Origin: PNON01 sp964387025 | GTDB taxonomy: Bacteria > Chloroflexota > Anaerolineae > Anaerolineales > Anaerolineaceae | Length of the DNA: 64,000 nucleotides | Direction of reading: 5' to 3' | Assembly: GCA_964387025.1 (NCBI GenBank) | Contig: CAYLUZ010000003.1 | Location: forward strand, 248,001 to 312,000 | Part shown: in pieces, positions 27,507-36,707 of the stretch | Layout of the letters: every line of letters begins with the position of its first letter | Numbering within the stretch: the first letter of the stretch is position 1 | The notes under the pieces: generated by a model | Told to the model about the DNA's origin: nothing | The model's input: the letters and a program-made list of their open reading frames with translations, nothing else | Databases searched by the model: none | Translations under genes and position numbers: made by a program

Positions 27507-27887
27507 ATGATGGGAACTTTATCTCCATACGCTGTAATATTAATGCCGGATCCAGTTGAGCGTGACCTGGTGGCATTAACTTTGTTGCGTTTAGGCTGTT
27601 CTGCGGTGGCGTGCAAAGATATTATTGCAGCCGATGAAGCCATTGAAGTTCGTAAGGTCGACCTATTAATCATTGATGTAATTCTGCCTGGTGGAAGTGG
27701 CCTGGATCTTATTATTGAATGGAAAATGAGGAAAAACCTGTCCAATTGTCGGATCATCATAATATCCGCAATGCGATTTCCTGAAATTGTGAACCACGCC
27801 AAACTTGCCGGGGCAGTAGATTTTCTTGTGAAACCAGTAGATGTAGATATGATCATCCAACGGATATCTAAATGGATAGAAAAGTGA
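27507..27887 (+). CDS. single-domain response regulator
   Basis: A 126-residue stand-alone receiver. The phosphoacceptor is D57 in LLIIDVILPGGSG, the switch residue S87 in IIIISAM, and K109 in FLVKPVD. Only one acidic residue (PDP) is clear in the first loop. It lacks an output domain, like CheY. ATG 27507 (or the next codon, also ATG) follows GGGG and begins 4 bases after the HDOD stop; the open frame extends upstream inside the HDOD gene. It could feed the HDOD protein or bind FliM, but this is inference. Confidence 0.85.
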   Translation: MMGTLSPYAVILMPDPVERDLVALTLLRLGCSAVACKDIIAADEAIEVRKVDLLIIDVILPGGSGLDLIIEWKMRKNLSNCRIIIISAMRFPEIVNHAKLAGAVDFLVKPVDVDMIIQRISKWIEK

Positions 27888-27985
27888 GTTATCGGTAATC
27901 GTAAATAAAACTTTAATTAATTCCACGATTTTTTTACGCTTAATTTAGACCTGCTTCATCTCCCCTTTACTGACAATAAAAACCA

Positions 27986-28014
27986 TAAGAATTATTCTAA
28001 TATCAGACCGATAA
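27986..28014 (+). promoter_or_regulatory. possible sigma-28 promoter before fliR
   Basis: ACCGATAA (28007-28014) matches the -10 of the FliA consensus well, but the best -35 (TAAGAATT, 27986-27993) is two bases further away than in the other promoters of this locus. It sits in the 139-base gap before fliR. Confidence 0.35.
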
Positions 28015-28026
28015 AGAGCGGCTATT

Positions 28027-28788
28027 ATGATTGTATCAATTGCCCAAACACAAATATTTATACTGGTTTTCACCCGGATCATGGCCATGGTTATTCCTGT
28101 ACCAATTCTGGGTGGGCAATCAATCCCTGCTCAAGTCAGGATAGGTTTAGGTATTATTCTCAGTGTAATCCTGATTCCCTGGCAACCCCTTGGGCCTGAA
28201 GTACAGGAGCTTGGGTTACTAGCCTTTGCAGCTGCAATATTGCAGGAATTGATCATCGGCACGTTAGCTGGTTTTGCAGCTACACTCACATTTGGTGCGA
28301 TACAAATAGCTGGCGAAATGATGGGACTCGTAAGTGGATTTGGAGCAGGGAATATTCTTAACCCAGCCCTTGGCTCAAGCGGATCAGCACTCGATCAATT
28401 ATTTATCATGGTCGGTATGATGCTGTTCATTGTTCTTAATGGACATCATTATTTCCTAATGGCTGTTCAAAAATCGTTCACAATTCTACCAGTCCACTCG
28501 ACACTACCTTTAACGGATCCGTTAATCCTGATAACTATGACAGCTAAGCTAATCACCACAGGAATTCAACTTGCTCTACCGGTGATTGGTGCATTGCTGT
28601 TGGCGGATATCAGTATGGGTCTGTTATCAAGAGTAGCGCCGCAAATCCAGATCTTCTTTTTAGGATTGCCTGCCAAAATTGGATTGGGTATGTTTGCGGT
28701 CGGATTGACATTCAGCGTCGCATTTCCAATTATGCGGGAATTATTCTATAAGACAGGTCCCAGAGTTCTGGAACTGATAGCAAAGTAA
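28027..28788 (+). CDS. fliR: flagellar export apparatus protein FliR
   Basis: A 253-residue polytopic protein of the FliR/YscT family. Recognisable parts are FTRIMAMVIPVPILGGQSIPAQVRIGLG, ILQELIIGTLAGFAATLTFGAIQIAGEMMG and LADISMGLLSRVAPQIQIFFLGLPAKIGLG (each quoted from within longer conserved stretches). It forms the export gate with FliP and FliQ. Length is normal. flhB follows after 3 bases. Confidence 0.95.
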   Translation: MIVSIAQTQIFILVFTRIMAMVIPVPILGGQSIPAQVRIGLGIILSVILIPWQPLGPEVQELGLLAFAAAILQELIIGTLAGFAATLTFGAIQIAGEMMGLVSGFGAGNILNPALGSSGSALDQLFIMVGMMLFIVLNGHHYFLMAVQKSFTILPVHSTLPLTDPLILITMTAKLITTGIQLALPVIGALLLADISMGLLSRVAPQIQIFFLGLPAKIGLGMFAVGLTFSVAFPIMRELFYKTGPRVLELIAK

Positions 28789-28791
28789 AAA

Positions 28792-29865
28792 ATGTCAGAT
28801 AAAACTGAAGCCCCAACCCAGAGAAGATTAGATGAAGCCCGAGAAGAGGGTAAGGTTGCCCGCAGTACTGAGCTAAATACTGCTGCGATCATGCTGGTAG
28901 GCGCATTCTTACTTAAAGGTCCCGGGACTGCCATGGTCAATGTAATCAAAGAATTGATTATTACAACCATTAATACATTACCGACAGCAATAATCACAGA
29001 GGCCAGCCTGCGTACAAAGCTCTTTTCTCTGGTCACAACGTTTGCACCCGCATTGGGTGTGATCATGATTGGATTGTTGGTTACAGGTGTGGCTGTAACT
29101 GTAGTACAAACCGGGTTTTTATGGTCAGGAAAAAAGATCGGTTTTGACTTTAAACGTCTTAATCCGATTACCGGGTTACAGCGCATATTCTCCGGGTCAG
29201 GTCTGATCGAACTTGGGCGTGCTTTACTTAAGCTAGTCCTTGTTGGATGGGTGGTTTACTCATACTTAAAGAATCAAATTTCCGCATTGACCGACCTGGG
29301 ACAAATGGATCTTGCCACCGGAGTTTCCAAATGGATCGATCTTGCTTCCACATTGGCAATAAGGGTCGGATCAGCCTATGTGGTGCTTGCAGTAGCTGAT
29401 TATGCTCTTCAACGCTATCGTTTTATGCAGTCTATGCGGATGACAAAAGAAGAGATCAAAGAAGATTACAAACGATCAGAAGGCGATCCTTTCTTACGTG
29501 GCAGGATCCGTGCTCAACAAAGAAGGATTGCCAGAAACCGGATGATGTCCAATGTTCCAAAAGCGAAAGTAGTCATCACCAACCCGACACATTTTGCCAT
29601 CGCCCTGGACTACAATCCGGATAGTATGACTGCACCGAGGGTATTGGCCAAAGGTGCGTTCCATGTTGCACAAAAGATTGTCGATATTGCCAGGCAAAAT
29701 AATGTCCCAATAGTACAAAATATTCCACTGGCAAGAGCATTATATAAAGCTGTAGAAGTAGATCAAGAAATATCACCGGAACTTTATCTGGCGGTTGCCG
29801 AAGTACTCGCTTATGTATACCGGTTAAAAACACCAGTTACTCGCATGCAGCCTTCTGCTGCCTAA
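28792..29865 (+). CDS. flhB: flagellar export apparatus protein FlhB
   Basis: A 357-residue switch protein that changes export specificity from hook to filament substrates. It starts SDKTEAPTQRRLDEAREEGK, has four transmembrane segments (about 30-210), and a cytoplasmic domain with the self-cleavage motif N264-P265-T266-H267. The C-terminal part FHVAQKIVDIARQNNVPIVQN is conserved. A second, truncated FlhB-like protein lacking NPTH is encoded at 40494-40811 on the other strand. Confidence 0.97.
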   Translation: MSDKTEAPTQRRLDEAREEGKVARSTELNTAAIMLVGAFLLKGPGTAMVNVIKELIITTINTLPTAIITEASLRTKLFSLVTTFAPALGVIMIGLLVTGVAVTVVQTGFLWSGKKIGFDFKRLNPITGLQRIFSGSGLIELGRALLKLVLVGWVVYSYLKNQISALTDLGQMDLATGVSKWIDLASTLAIRVGSAYVVLAVADYALQRYRFMQSMRMTKEEIKEDYKRSEGDPFLRGRIRAQQRRIARNRMMSNVPKAKVVITNPTHFAIALDYNPDSMTAPRVLAKGAFHVAQKIVDIARQNNVPIVQNIPLARALYKAVEVDQEISPELYLAVAEVLAYVYRLKTPVTRMQPSAA

Positions 29866-29890
29866 AGTATTAGAGGAGAGAAATTCGATC

Positions 29891-31972
29891 ATGGTAGCAA
29901 CAACACCGTCAAAACCATTTTCTTCGCTGCAAAATCTGTTAAAGTCGAAAGACCTGGCGCTGGCTTTCGGATTGATCATCATTGTTGGATTATTGATCAT
30001 CCCCATGCCGGCATCGGCTGTGGATCTACTTGTTGTTGCAAATCTCGCCCTCTCCATCGGTGTCATTTTGCTGACGATGTATATTTCCCAGCCAATGGAA
30101 TTCTCTGTATTTCCGACTTTCCTGCTGCTGGTTACTCTACTTAGATTGGGTATTAATATTTCTGCAAGCCGGTTAATCCTGCTTGAAGCGAATGCCGGAA
30201 AAGTCATAGAAACATTTGGAACAATGATCGTTGGCGGCAATTATGTGGTTGGAGTTGTCATCTTCCTCATGCTGATGATCATTCAATTTGTGGTTATTAA
30301 CAGCGGTGCCGGCCGGGTGGCAGAAGTGTCGGCCAGGTTTACATTGGATGCCATGCCTGGTAAACAACTCTCGATCGATGCCGACCTTAACGCAGGACTG
30401 ATCGATGAGACAGATGCACGTGCCCGCCGCCGGGCGATAGAAACTGAAGCAGATTTCTACGGGGCAATGGATGGCGCAAGTAAGTTCGTACGTGGAGATT
30501 CGATCGCTGCCATCATTATTATGCTCGTTAATGTCATCGGCGGATTCATTATTGGCATGCTACAGCACAATATGGATATTATGAAAGCATTACAGACCTA
30601 TACCCTTTTGACAGTAGGTGCTGGTTTGGCTATTCAGATCCCTGCCCTTCTGGTTTCCTCCGCAGCAGGCTTGATCGTTACCCGTTCTACATCTGAAAAA
30701 TCACTGGGAACAGACCTGTTTGGACAACTTTCCAATTTTAATTCCCTCACCGTTGGTGCTGGAATAATCGGTTTGATGGTTTTCGTGCCCGGATTACCCA
30801 AGTTACCAATTATCCTGGTCAGCGGTGGATTAGGGACAGCAGCCTATATTGTTCAGCGAGCCAAAGAAAAAGAGAGACTACAAATTGCTACCCCTGCGGT
30901 AACAGCGGTTGCAGAAGAACCTGAAACACCGGAAGATATGTTGAATATGGTGGTCATTGATCCGATGGAATTAGAGATCGGCTATAACCTTATTCCTTTA
31001 ATTGATAATGATGCTTCAGACAATTTGCTGCGTCGAATCACCGGAATACGCAGACAGATCATGGCTGAGCTAGGGTTGATCTTGCCAGTTGTACGCATCC
31101 GTGACAACCTTCGATTACAACCCACCCAGTATCGGATCAAGATCCGCGGACAGGAAGTAGCCAAAGGTGAGTTAATGCTCGATCATCAACTTGCCATACC
31201 GGGTTCTGAGGCAGATGAAAATATGAAGGGCATAAAGACCACCGAACCTGCTTTTGGTCTTCCAGCCTTATGGATCACTGATGCCGAGCAGGGTCGTGCG
31301 GAATTGATGGGGTACACAGTTGTAAATTCACTCTCTGTATTAAGTACCCATCTGACAGAACTGGTTCGGGGCTATGCACCGGATCTATTGAACCGCCAGA
31401 TGGTCCAGGAAATGTTGAATCAACTAAAAGCGCGCAGCCCGGCTTCTGTTGAAGGAGTCATTCCTGAGTCAATTACGCTAAGTGATTTCCAATCGATTTT
31501 ACGCAACCTGCTCCGTGAACGGATTCCGATTCGCGATCTTAGTGGAATTTTGGAAGTGGTTGCCAATAATTCTTCCGTTACCAGAGATCCTAATATTCTT
31601 GCTGAGGCAGTCCGTCAGACTATGGCACATACTTTATCATCGCTCTACAGGGATGATACAGGCACATTACACGTATTTACGCTGGCACCCCAATTAGAAT
31701 CAGCTCTACGCAGTTCATTAGGGGCTACAGATACAGGTGTTGGATTCCAGATCGATGCTTCGCTTGCGCAGGCAATATTGAATAAAACAGGTGAACAAAT
31801 GGAAGTTATTGCACATCTGGGATTTATGCCGTTACTGCTATGTCCACGTGAACTGCGGCTGGCTTTCCGTCGTTTAGTGGAGCAAACATTACCAAATTTG
31901 ATCGTTCTGGCGTATTCCGAAGTAAGCACTGGTACAAAAGTAAAAGCTCACGGTATGGTTGAAATGAATTAG
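29891..31972 (+). CDS. flhA: flagellar export apparatus protein FlhA
   Basis: A 693-residue core export protein, normal length. The N-terminal membrane domain (about 20-330) has eight hydrophobic segments with the conserved cytoplasmic FHIPEP-like loop region VVINSGAGRVAEVSARFTLDAMPGKQ (partial). The C-terminal cytoplasmic ring domain (about 355-690) includes GYNLIPLID and LRRITGIRRQ. It forms the nonameric ring that receives chaperone-bound substrates. AGAGGAGAG precedes the ATG. Confidence 0.97.
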   Translation: MVATTPSKPFSSLQNLLKSKDLALAFGLIIIVGLLIIPMPASAVDLLVVANLALSIGVILLTMYISQPMEFSVFPTFLLLVTLLRLGINISASRLILLEANAGKVIETFGTMIVGGNYVVGVVIFLMLMIIQFVVINSGAGRVAEVSARFTLDAMPGKQLSIDADLNAGLIDETDARARRRAIETEADFYGAMDGASKFVRGDSIAAIIIMLVNVIGGFIIGMLQHNMDIMKALQTYTLLTVGAGLAIQIPALLVSSAAGLIVTRSTSEKSLGTDLFGQLSNFNSLTVGAGIIGLMVFVPGLPKLPIILVSGGLGTAAYIVQRAKEKERLQIATPAVTAVAEEPETPEDMLNMVVIDPMELEIGYNLIPLIDNDASDNLLRRITGIRRQIMAELGLILPVVRIRDNLRLQPTQYRIKIRGQEVAKGELMLDHQLAIPGSEADENMKGIKTTEPAFGLPALWITDAEQGRAELMGYTVVNSLSVLSTHLTELVRGYAPDLLNRQMVQEMLNQLKARSPASVEGVIPESITLSDFQSILRNLLRERIPIRDLSGILEVVANNSSVTRDPNILAEAVRQTMAHTLSSLYRDDTGTLHVFTLAPQLESALRSSLGATDTGVGFQIDASLAQAILNKTGEQMEVIAHLGFMPLLLCPRELRLAFRRLVEQTLPNLIVLAYSEVSTGTKVKAHGMVEMN

Positions 31973-31982
31973 GCGGTGTGAT

Positions 31983-33293
31983 ATGTTGACTAAAACTTTT
32001 AGAGCACCCAATATGCTGGAAGCATTGCAAGAGATCCAAAAAGAACTTGGATCGGATGCAATAGTTCTATCCATGCGCGAAATTCCAGCTGGACCATTAT
32101 GGCAAGTCTGGAATAAACCGGGGGTTGAAGTTGTAGCAACCCGTTACATCTCTGGCAATAAGCAACTTGAAAGAGCAGTTGAAGATCAATCCGAACAAAA
32201 GCATAAAATACCCGTTACACCAGGGAGAAAAGAAATTGAAGCGATACTGAATGCCATAGCCGAAAAAAATCAAAATGTATCATTTGATAAAGGACTGGCA
32301 TCTTCTACAAAATTCAAGAAAAGTGAGATTATCGAAGAAACAGAGAAACCACTTTCATGGGAACCACCGATTATACGTAAATCCATAGAACCTCAGCCAC
32401 AATCTGGAAGTGAAAAACCTGCCATCCAAGCTCTGGAAAACGTAGTTAGGGAATTAAAAGAAGGACAAAGACCCCATCTTGGAACACTTAGAGAAGAGGT
32501 TTTGGAAATTCCTCCTGCCCTGCGAGCAATTAAAAAAAGAATGCTCGCCCAGGGGATAGATATGGCACTTGTAGAGCATATTATTAGTACCAATCTGAAT
32601 GCTATTAGCCCGACTATTCTAACTGATGAGAATCGGCTAAAAAAATTCATGATGAAACAATTGGAAGCTAGTTTACGCCCCCAGCAGAATTCGATGGCAG
32701 TGATTCAAAGTCGGGTGATGTGCCTGGTAGGATCGAGCGGTTCAGGAAAAACAAGCACGATCGCTAAACTGGCTGCATATTATTCAAAGACCCTGGGTAA
32801 AAAAGTTGCGTGGGTTTGCGCAGATACAATTAGGGCGGGGGCGATCAGTGAAACTAAAACTTATACAGATGTTATGGAAATCCCCTTATTCTTTACTTAT
32901 TCACCACAGGAATTAGTGGAAGTTTTGGAATCTCAGAATGATGCAGACCTCATCCTCGTTGATACTTCTGGAATCAGTATGGTGGATGAGGACAAGATCG
33001 TAGAATTAGGTTCTTACCTGTCTGTTCTGCCGGGCAGATCCATATACCTTACAGCTCCAGCGACGATGAAAGAAGCTGATATCTACCAAGCCATTTCAAC
33101 ATTTAGCCCATTTAAGATCCGCGGATTGGTGGTAACCAAGATGGATGAAACATTTACTTATGGATCAATTTTTAATGTGACCAATAGATCAAAATTACCG
33201 GTTTTGTATTTTACTAATGGCCATCAGGTTTTAGGAAATCTGCATCAAGGTACCCCGATAGGTCTCATCGCTTATCTGTTTGGGGAAGGATGA
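31983..33293 (+). CDS. flhF: flagellar SRP-type GTPase FlhF
   Basis: A 436-residue GTPase. The N-terminal basic domain starts KTFRAPNMLEALQEIQKELG, and the SRP-type NG domain (about 165-430) has G1 GSSGSGKTSTIAKLA, a G3-like DTSGIS and G4 TKMDE. FlhF sets flagellar position or number in many bacteria together with the MinD-like ATPase FlhG. flhG is not in this window; the next gene is a small membrane protein that overlaps the flhF end by 4 bases. Confidence 0.94.
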   Translation: MLTKTFRAPNMLEALQEIQKELGSDAIVLSMREIPAGPLWQVWNKPGVEVVATRYISGNKQLERAVEDQSEQKHKIPVTPGRKEIEAILNAIAEKNQNVSFDKGLASSTKFKKSEIIEETEKPLSWEPPIIRKSIEPQPQSGSEKPAIQALENVVRELKEGQRPHLGTLREEVLEIPPALRAIKKRMLAQGIDMALVEHIISTNLNAISPTILTDENRLKKFMMKQLEASLRPQQNSMAVIQSRVMCLVGSSGSGKTSTIAKLAAYYSKTLGKKVAWVCADTIRAGAISETKTYTDVMEIPLFFTYSPQELVEVLESQNDADLILVDTSGISMVDEDKIVELGSYLSVLPGRSIYLTAPATMKEADIYQAISTFSPFKIRGLVVTKMDETFTYGSIFNVTNRSKLPVLYFTNGHQVLGNLHQGTPIGLIAYLFGEG

Positions 33294-33634
33294 TTGCAAT
33301 GAGCCCGAAAAAAGACTCTTCAAATGTAAAAGAATCTTCAGCTGGCTCCAAAGGCCAGAGATTGCCAATATTATGGGAAACTATAAATACCTTTTCGAAA
33401 ATCATAGTGACCCTATTAGGATTAGCCGTTGCAATTGTCTCATATTATTCCGGCAGTGGGTTCTTGATCTCTTCCATTCGGGCAGGTGCAGCAATGTTAG
33501 GTGTTGGATTTTTATTTTGGTTGATCTACTGGATGGTGGTCAAAGGATCGATCAGGATGATGAATGACTTGGCCAGAAAACAGGAAGAATTCAATACACA
33601 AAACCAAAATGGATTCATGGAATACAAGGTGTAA
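33290..33634 (+). CDS. small two-helix membrane protein of flagellar operon
   Basis: A protein of 114 residues (or 111 from the second ATG at 33299) with a Lys/Ser-rich N-terminus, two transmembrane helices (about 36-55 and 66-88) separated by a short loop, and a basic, Gln/Asn-rich tail. I do not recognise the family. It occupies the place where flhG commonly follows flhF, and its stop lies 7 bases before fliA. Tight coupling (ATGA overlap with flhF) makes it part of the operon. Confidence 0.65.
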   Translation: MIAMSPKKDSSNVKESSAGSKGQRLPILWETINTFSKIIVTLLGLAVAIVSYYSGSGFLISSIRAGAAMLGVGFLFWLIYWMVVKGSIRMMNDLARKQEEFNTQNQNGFMEYKV

Positions 33635-33641
33635 ATGAATC

Positions 33642-34409
33642 ATGATTAATCAGATGAATGAAACCGAGCTGCAAAAACAATACGTTTCCATGAAAGATGT
33701 CAATGCACGGGAAGAAATGGTTCTGCGATATGTGTCACTTGTCCATTTTGTGCTGGGCAGGCTGGGAATCTCTCAAGGATCCGGGAATGATTATGAAGAC
33801 CTGGTAAACCAGGGCTTAATCGGATTGATCGAAGCTGTTGACAGGTATGATCCAAAATTCAATACTCAGTTCAGCACTTATGCTACCTTCCGTATTCGAG
33901 GGAAGATCCTCGATTACTTACGTTCCCTTGATTGGCTATCCCGAACAGCCAGACATCGAGCACGGGATGTTCGCCAGGCGATTAATTCGCTCACTGACCT
34001 AAATCAACGGATACCGACTGATAGCGAACTGGCCGAACATATGAATATGGATATTGGAAAAGTTCAACAAGCTTTGATGGATTCGAGCAGGGTAATTGTT
34101 TCTCTTGATGCGGTTGTAGATTATGATGAGGAAAATGACGCATCTCTTTACGAAACAATTGCAGATGAAAATCAAAACGATCCTTCAGATATCATTGGAG
34201 AAAAAGACCTTATATCGAAACTTACTGAAGTGATCAAACAACTCCCGGAGCGGGAGCAGACACTTCTTTCTCTTTATTACTATGAGGAACTTACTCTAAG
34301 TGAGATAGGCACTGTTTTGGGGGTCTCAGAATCCCGTGCCTGTCAACTACATGCGAGAGCGGTTATGACTCTACAAGCACTCCTGACGAAGGGAGATAAT
34401 AATGACTAA
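33642..34409 (+). CDS. fliA: flagellar sigma factor FliA (sigma-28)
   Basis: A 255-residue sigma factor of the FliA/SigD/WhiG group. Region 2 contains DYEDLVNQGLIGLIEAVDRYDP and FSTYATFRIRGKILDYLRSLDWL (partial), and region 4 has LPEREQTLLSLYYYEELTLSEIG (partial) with the helix-turn-helix VLGVSESRACQLHARAV. It should direct late flagellar genes; promoters matching its consensus are found before both flagellins, flgM and fliS. Its antagonist flgM is encoded 2 kb downstream. The stop overlaps the next gene by 8 bases. Confidence 0.96.
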   Translation: MINQMNETELQKQYVSMKDVNAREEMVLRYVSLVHFVLGRLGISQGSGNDYEDLVNQGLIGLIEAVDRYDPKFNTQFSTYATFRIRGKILDYLRSLDWLSRTARHRARDVRQAINSLTDLNQRIPTDSELAEHMNMDIGKVQQALMDSSRVIVSLDAVVDYDEENDASLYETIADENQNDPSDIIGEKDLISKLTEVIKQLPEREQTLLSLYYYEELTLSEIGTVLGVSESRACQLHARAVMTLQALLTKGDNND

Positions 34410-34794
34410 CACGATCATTCCCGGTTTACTGCACGACACACTGAATTTGGTCCAACTGGCGAGAGAATCTGCCCTGGTACAGGGAAAAGCGAAGCAGGCG
34501 AATAAGCTGACTCCTGTAATGGATGATCTAAAGAACATGGTTCAAACCTCTGATCAAACAAAACCACCCACGGCTTCCGGTGGTGTTCTGATGCAATCTG
34601 ATTTCAAGAAACTATTAGATGCAGCCAAAACTGTAAGCGGTAACCAGAGAGTATCAACCACAACAAATATTGCTGAACGTAATCAAATGGTAAGGGCAAT
34701 GTCTGGAAGTAACATGCCGGAGGTCGATATTGCCCGACAGCTTGGAATGACACGTGAAGAAGTGCGGATGATCACAAGTTTAAGCTCAAGGTAA
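34402..34794 (+). CDS. small protein of unknown function after fliA
   Basis: A 130-residue soluble protein. The first 75 residues are polar and probably flexible. The C-terminal part, NMPEVDIARQLGMTREEVRMI, looks like a helix-turn-helix or short three-helix unit. In Bacillus the gene after sigD is swrB, whose C-terminus has a comparable motif, but the N-terminal membrane helix of SwrB is absent here. I therefore leave it unnamed. It overlaps fliA and precedes the rod gene by 10 bases. Confidence 0.7.
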   Translation: MTNTIIPGLLHDTLNLVQLARESALVQGKAKQANKLTPVMDDLKNMVQTSDQTKPPTASGGVLMQSDFKKLLDAAKTVSGNQRVSTTTNIAERNQMVRAMSGSNMPEVDIARQLGMTREEVRMITSLSSR

Positions 34795-34804
34795 GGAGAT
34801 AGGG

Positions 34805-35563
34805 ATGATTAAAGGACTTTACGCAGCAGCTTCAGCCATGTTAGCGGGAATTAACCGTCAGCAGGCTATTGCCCATGATGTAGCTAACCTGGATACACCA
34901 GGTTTTAAGCAAGTGCTTACCTCTTTGGATGACTTTAAAACCACCCAGATCATGAGATCCAACCCGAATTCATTATCGGACCCTGTGACCTTTTTGGGCA
35001 GGCTGGGTTTGGGAGTGGATTCATCCAAAGATTCAACAGATTTTTCGCAGGGTGGTTTGAAACAAACTGGCAATGAATTCGATCTGGCTATCGATGGAAA
35101 TGGTTTTTTTAGAATCAAGACCCAGGCTGGTGAACGTTATTCACGGGATGGGAGATTCATTAAAGATGCACAGGGTACCCTCACCACAGTTGATGGAAAC
35201 CAGGTTTTGAACGCCAGTGGTCAGCCGATAAAGCTTACAGATGGTGAAGCATCCATAGCACCGGATGGAACAATAACCATCAATGGTACAGCTGCCGGGC
35301 AAATCGGTATAGCCAGTTTTCTTGACCCCGCAGCCCAATTAACCCGGGATGGGGAGAATACATTCGCATCTGCTGGTGCACCCAATGGGACCGAGAAAGG
35401 TTCTATGGCCCAGGGGTATCTGGAAATGTCAAATGCCAATCCAACCCAATTGATGACCCAGTTGGTAGAGGTTTCGAGATCTTATGAAGCCGCCCAACAA
35501 ATGGTTCAAAACCAGGATGAATTATTGGGTAAAACGATTGCTTCGCTAGGTCGTATTGGATAA
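34805..35563 (+). CDS. flgF: flagellar rod protein, FlgF type
   Basis: A 252-residue rod/hook-family protein. It begins IKGLYAAASAMLAGINRQQA, followed by HDVANLDTPGFKQ, the axial-protein N-terminal motif. The middle has LAIDGNGFFRI, and the C-terminus has LMTQLVEVSRSYEAAQQMVQNQDELLG. It is probably the proximal of the two distal-rod proteins (FlgF, or FlhO in Bacillus naming). Distinguishing FlgF from FlgG by eye is uncertain; the next gene looks more like FlgG. AAGGAGAT precedes the ATG. Confidence 0.88.
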   Translation: MIKGLYAAASAMLAGINRQQAIAHDVANLDTPGFKQVLTSLDDFKTTQIMRSNPNSLSDPVTFLGRLGLGVDSSKDSTDFSQGGLKQTGNEFDLAIDGNGFFRIKTQAGERYSRDGRFIKDAQGTLTTVDGNQVLNASGQPIKLTDGEASIAPDGTITINGTAAGQIGIASFLDPAAQLTRDGENTFASAGAPNGTEKGSMAQGYLEMSNANPTQLMTQLVEVSRSYEAAQQMVQNQDELLGKTIASLGRIG

Positions 35564-35583
35564 TTACAGAGGAGAAAAATAAA

Positions 35584-36324
35584 ATGACCGGATCACTCTT
35601 TCATGTTTTGAACATTTCCCGCATTGATATGCTGGCAAAAACAGATGACCTTGATATTGTCAGCAATAACGTAGCCAATATAAACACTGCGGGTTATCGA
35701 AGTAACCGTGGCAATTTTCAAGAGATGCTGCAAAAACTTAACTATGAAGGTGTCAATTTAGCATCCAGTCAGTTAATTGTAAAACAAGGTGCGATCCACC
35801 AGACTAAAAATCAATTGGATATTGCCATACAGGGTAATGGTTTTTTTGGTGTGACCATCGCTGCAGGAAAAACCGGATATACCCGGGATGGACAGTTCTT
35901 ACTTGATTCCACGGGAAAGATTGTAAATGGAAATGGAAACCCATTAGTCTGGACTGGAACAATTCCTCCGGAAACTACTGAAATTCAGATCCAACCAGAT
36001 GGTATTGTTCGTGCTTTGGCAGGTGATGTGTGGACTGAAGCAGGTACAATTCAACTTACACGGTTTGCGAATGCTAGCGGATTACAAAATTCAGGTAATA
36101 ATATTCTAGTAGAAACCCCTGCTTCCGGTACACCACAAAATGGGGCACCTGGATCACCCAATTTTGGATCGCTCCTCTCGCAATCAGTTGAGGACTCGAA
36201 TGTAAACTATGCCGATGAAGTGACACATTTAATGGCACTTCAGAGAGGTTTTCAAATGAGTTCCCGCACTTTTCAGACGACTGACACGATGATCACTCAA
36301 GCCATCCACATGAGAAAAACTTAA
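35584..36324 (+). CDS. flgG: flagellar distal rod protein, FlgG type
   Basis: A 246-residue rod protein. DLDIVSNNVANINTAGYRSNRG (partial) and NFQEML resemble the FlgG N-terminus, LDIAIQGNGFFGV and YTRDGQFLLD are the middle signature, and VTHLMALQRGFQMSSRTFQTTD the C-terminal helix. FlgG forms the distal rod. In two-membrane bacteria flgH and flgI normally follow; here an anti-sigma operon follows instead. The last codons overlap a sigma-28 promoter (36321-36347). Confidence 0.9.
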   Translation: MTGSLFHVLNISRIDMLAKTDDLDIVSNNVANINTAGYRSNRGNFQEMLQKLNYEGVNLASSQLIVKQGAIHQTKNQLDIAIQGNGFFGVTIAAGKTGYTRDGQFLLDSTGKIVNGNGNPLVWTGTIPPETTEIQIQPDGIVRALAGDVWTEAGTIQLTRFANASGLQNSGNNILVETPASGTPQNGAPGSPNFGSLLSQSVEDSNVNYADEVTHLMALQRGFQMSSRTFQTTDTMITQAIHMRKT

Positions 36325-36347
36325 GTTTAGAGAAAGATAACCGATAA
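36321..36347 (+). promoter_or_regulatory. sigma-28 promoter of flgM-flgN-flgK-flgL-csrA
   Basis: TTAAGTTT (36321-36328), an 11-base spacer and ACCGATAA (36340-36347) match the FliA consensus closely. It overlaps the stop codon of flgG and lies 54 bases before flgM. Confidence 0.72.
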
Positions 36348-36401
36348 CCATATTACGGGTGTTATTGGCAAATGACCGACAAAATTTGGAGGTGAATAAT
36401 A

Positions 36402-36701
36402 ATGAAAATAGATAATAATATACTCAATCAACTGCAAGCTAACAAAGCTGAACCTGCTCAGCAGGCTGAAAAACAGCAGAAACAGGTTGAGAAAGGTTCA
36501 CAAGCCCCAAAAAAGGATACTCTTGAAGTTTCCGAGAACGCACGCTTGCTTGCGAAAGCCAGTGCAGCGCTGAACGGCGTTGAAGAATCCCGTTCACAAA
36601 AGGTGAATGACCTGAAAGAGTTGGTCAACAGTGGAGAATATAAAGTTCCCCATGAGGAATTGGCGAAACGAATCGCATCAAAAATTGACATAAAACGGTA
36701 G
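36402..36701 (+). CDS. flgM: anti-sigma-28 factor FlgM
   Basis: A 99-residue protein of normal FlgM size. The first half is Gln/Lys-rich and likely unfolded. The second half carries the FlgM pattern: DTLEVSENARLLAKA, then SRSQKVNDLKELVNSGEYKVPHEELAKRI (partial). It binds FliA until exported through the finished hook. A strong GGAGGTG lies before the ATG, and the gene has its own sigma-28 promoter, giving negative feedback. Confidence 0.92.
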   Translation: MKIDNNILNQLQANKAEPAQQAEKQQKQVEKGSQAPKKDTLEVSENARLLAKASAALNGVEESRSQKVNDLKELVNSGEYKVPHEELAKRIASKIDIKR

Positions 36702-36707
36702 AAAAAA

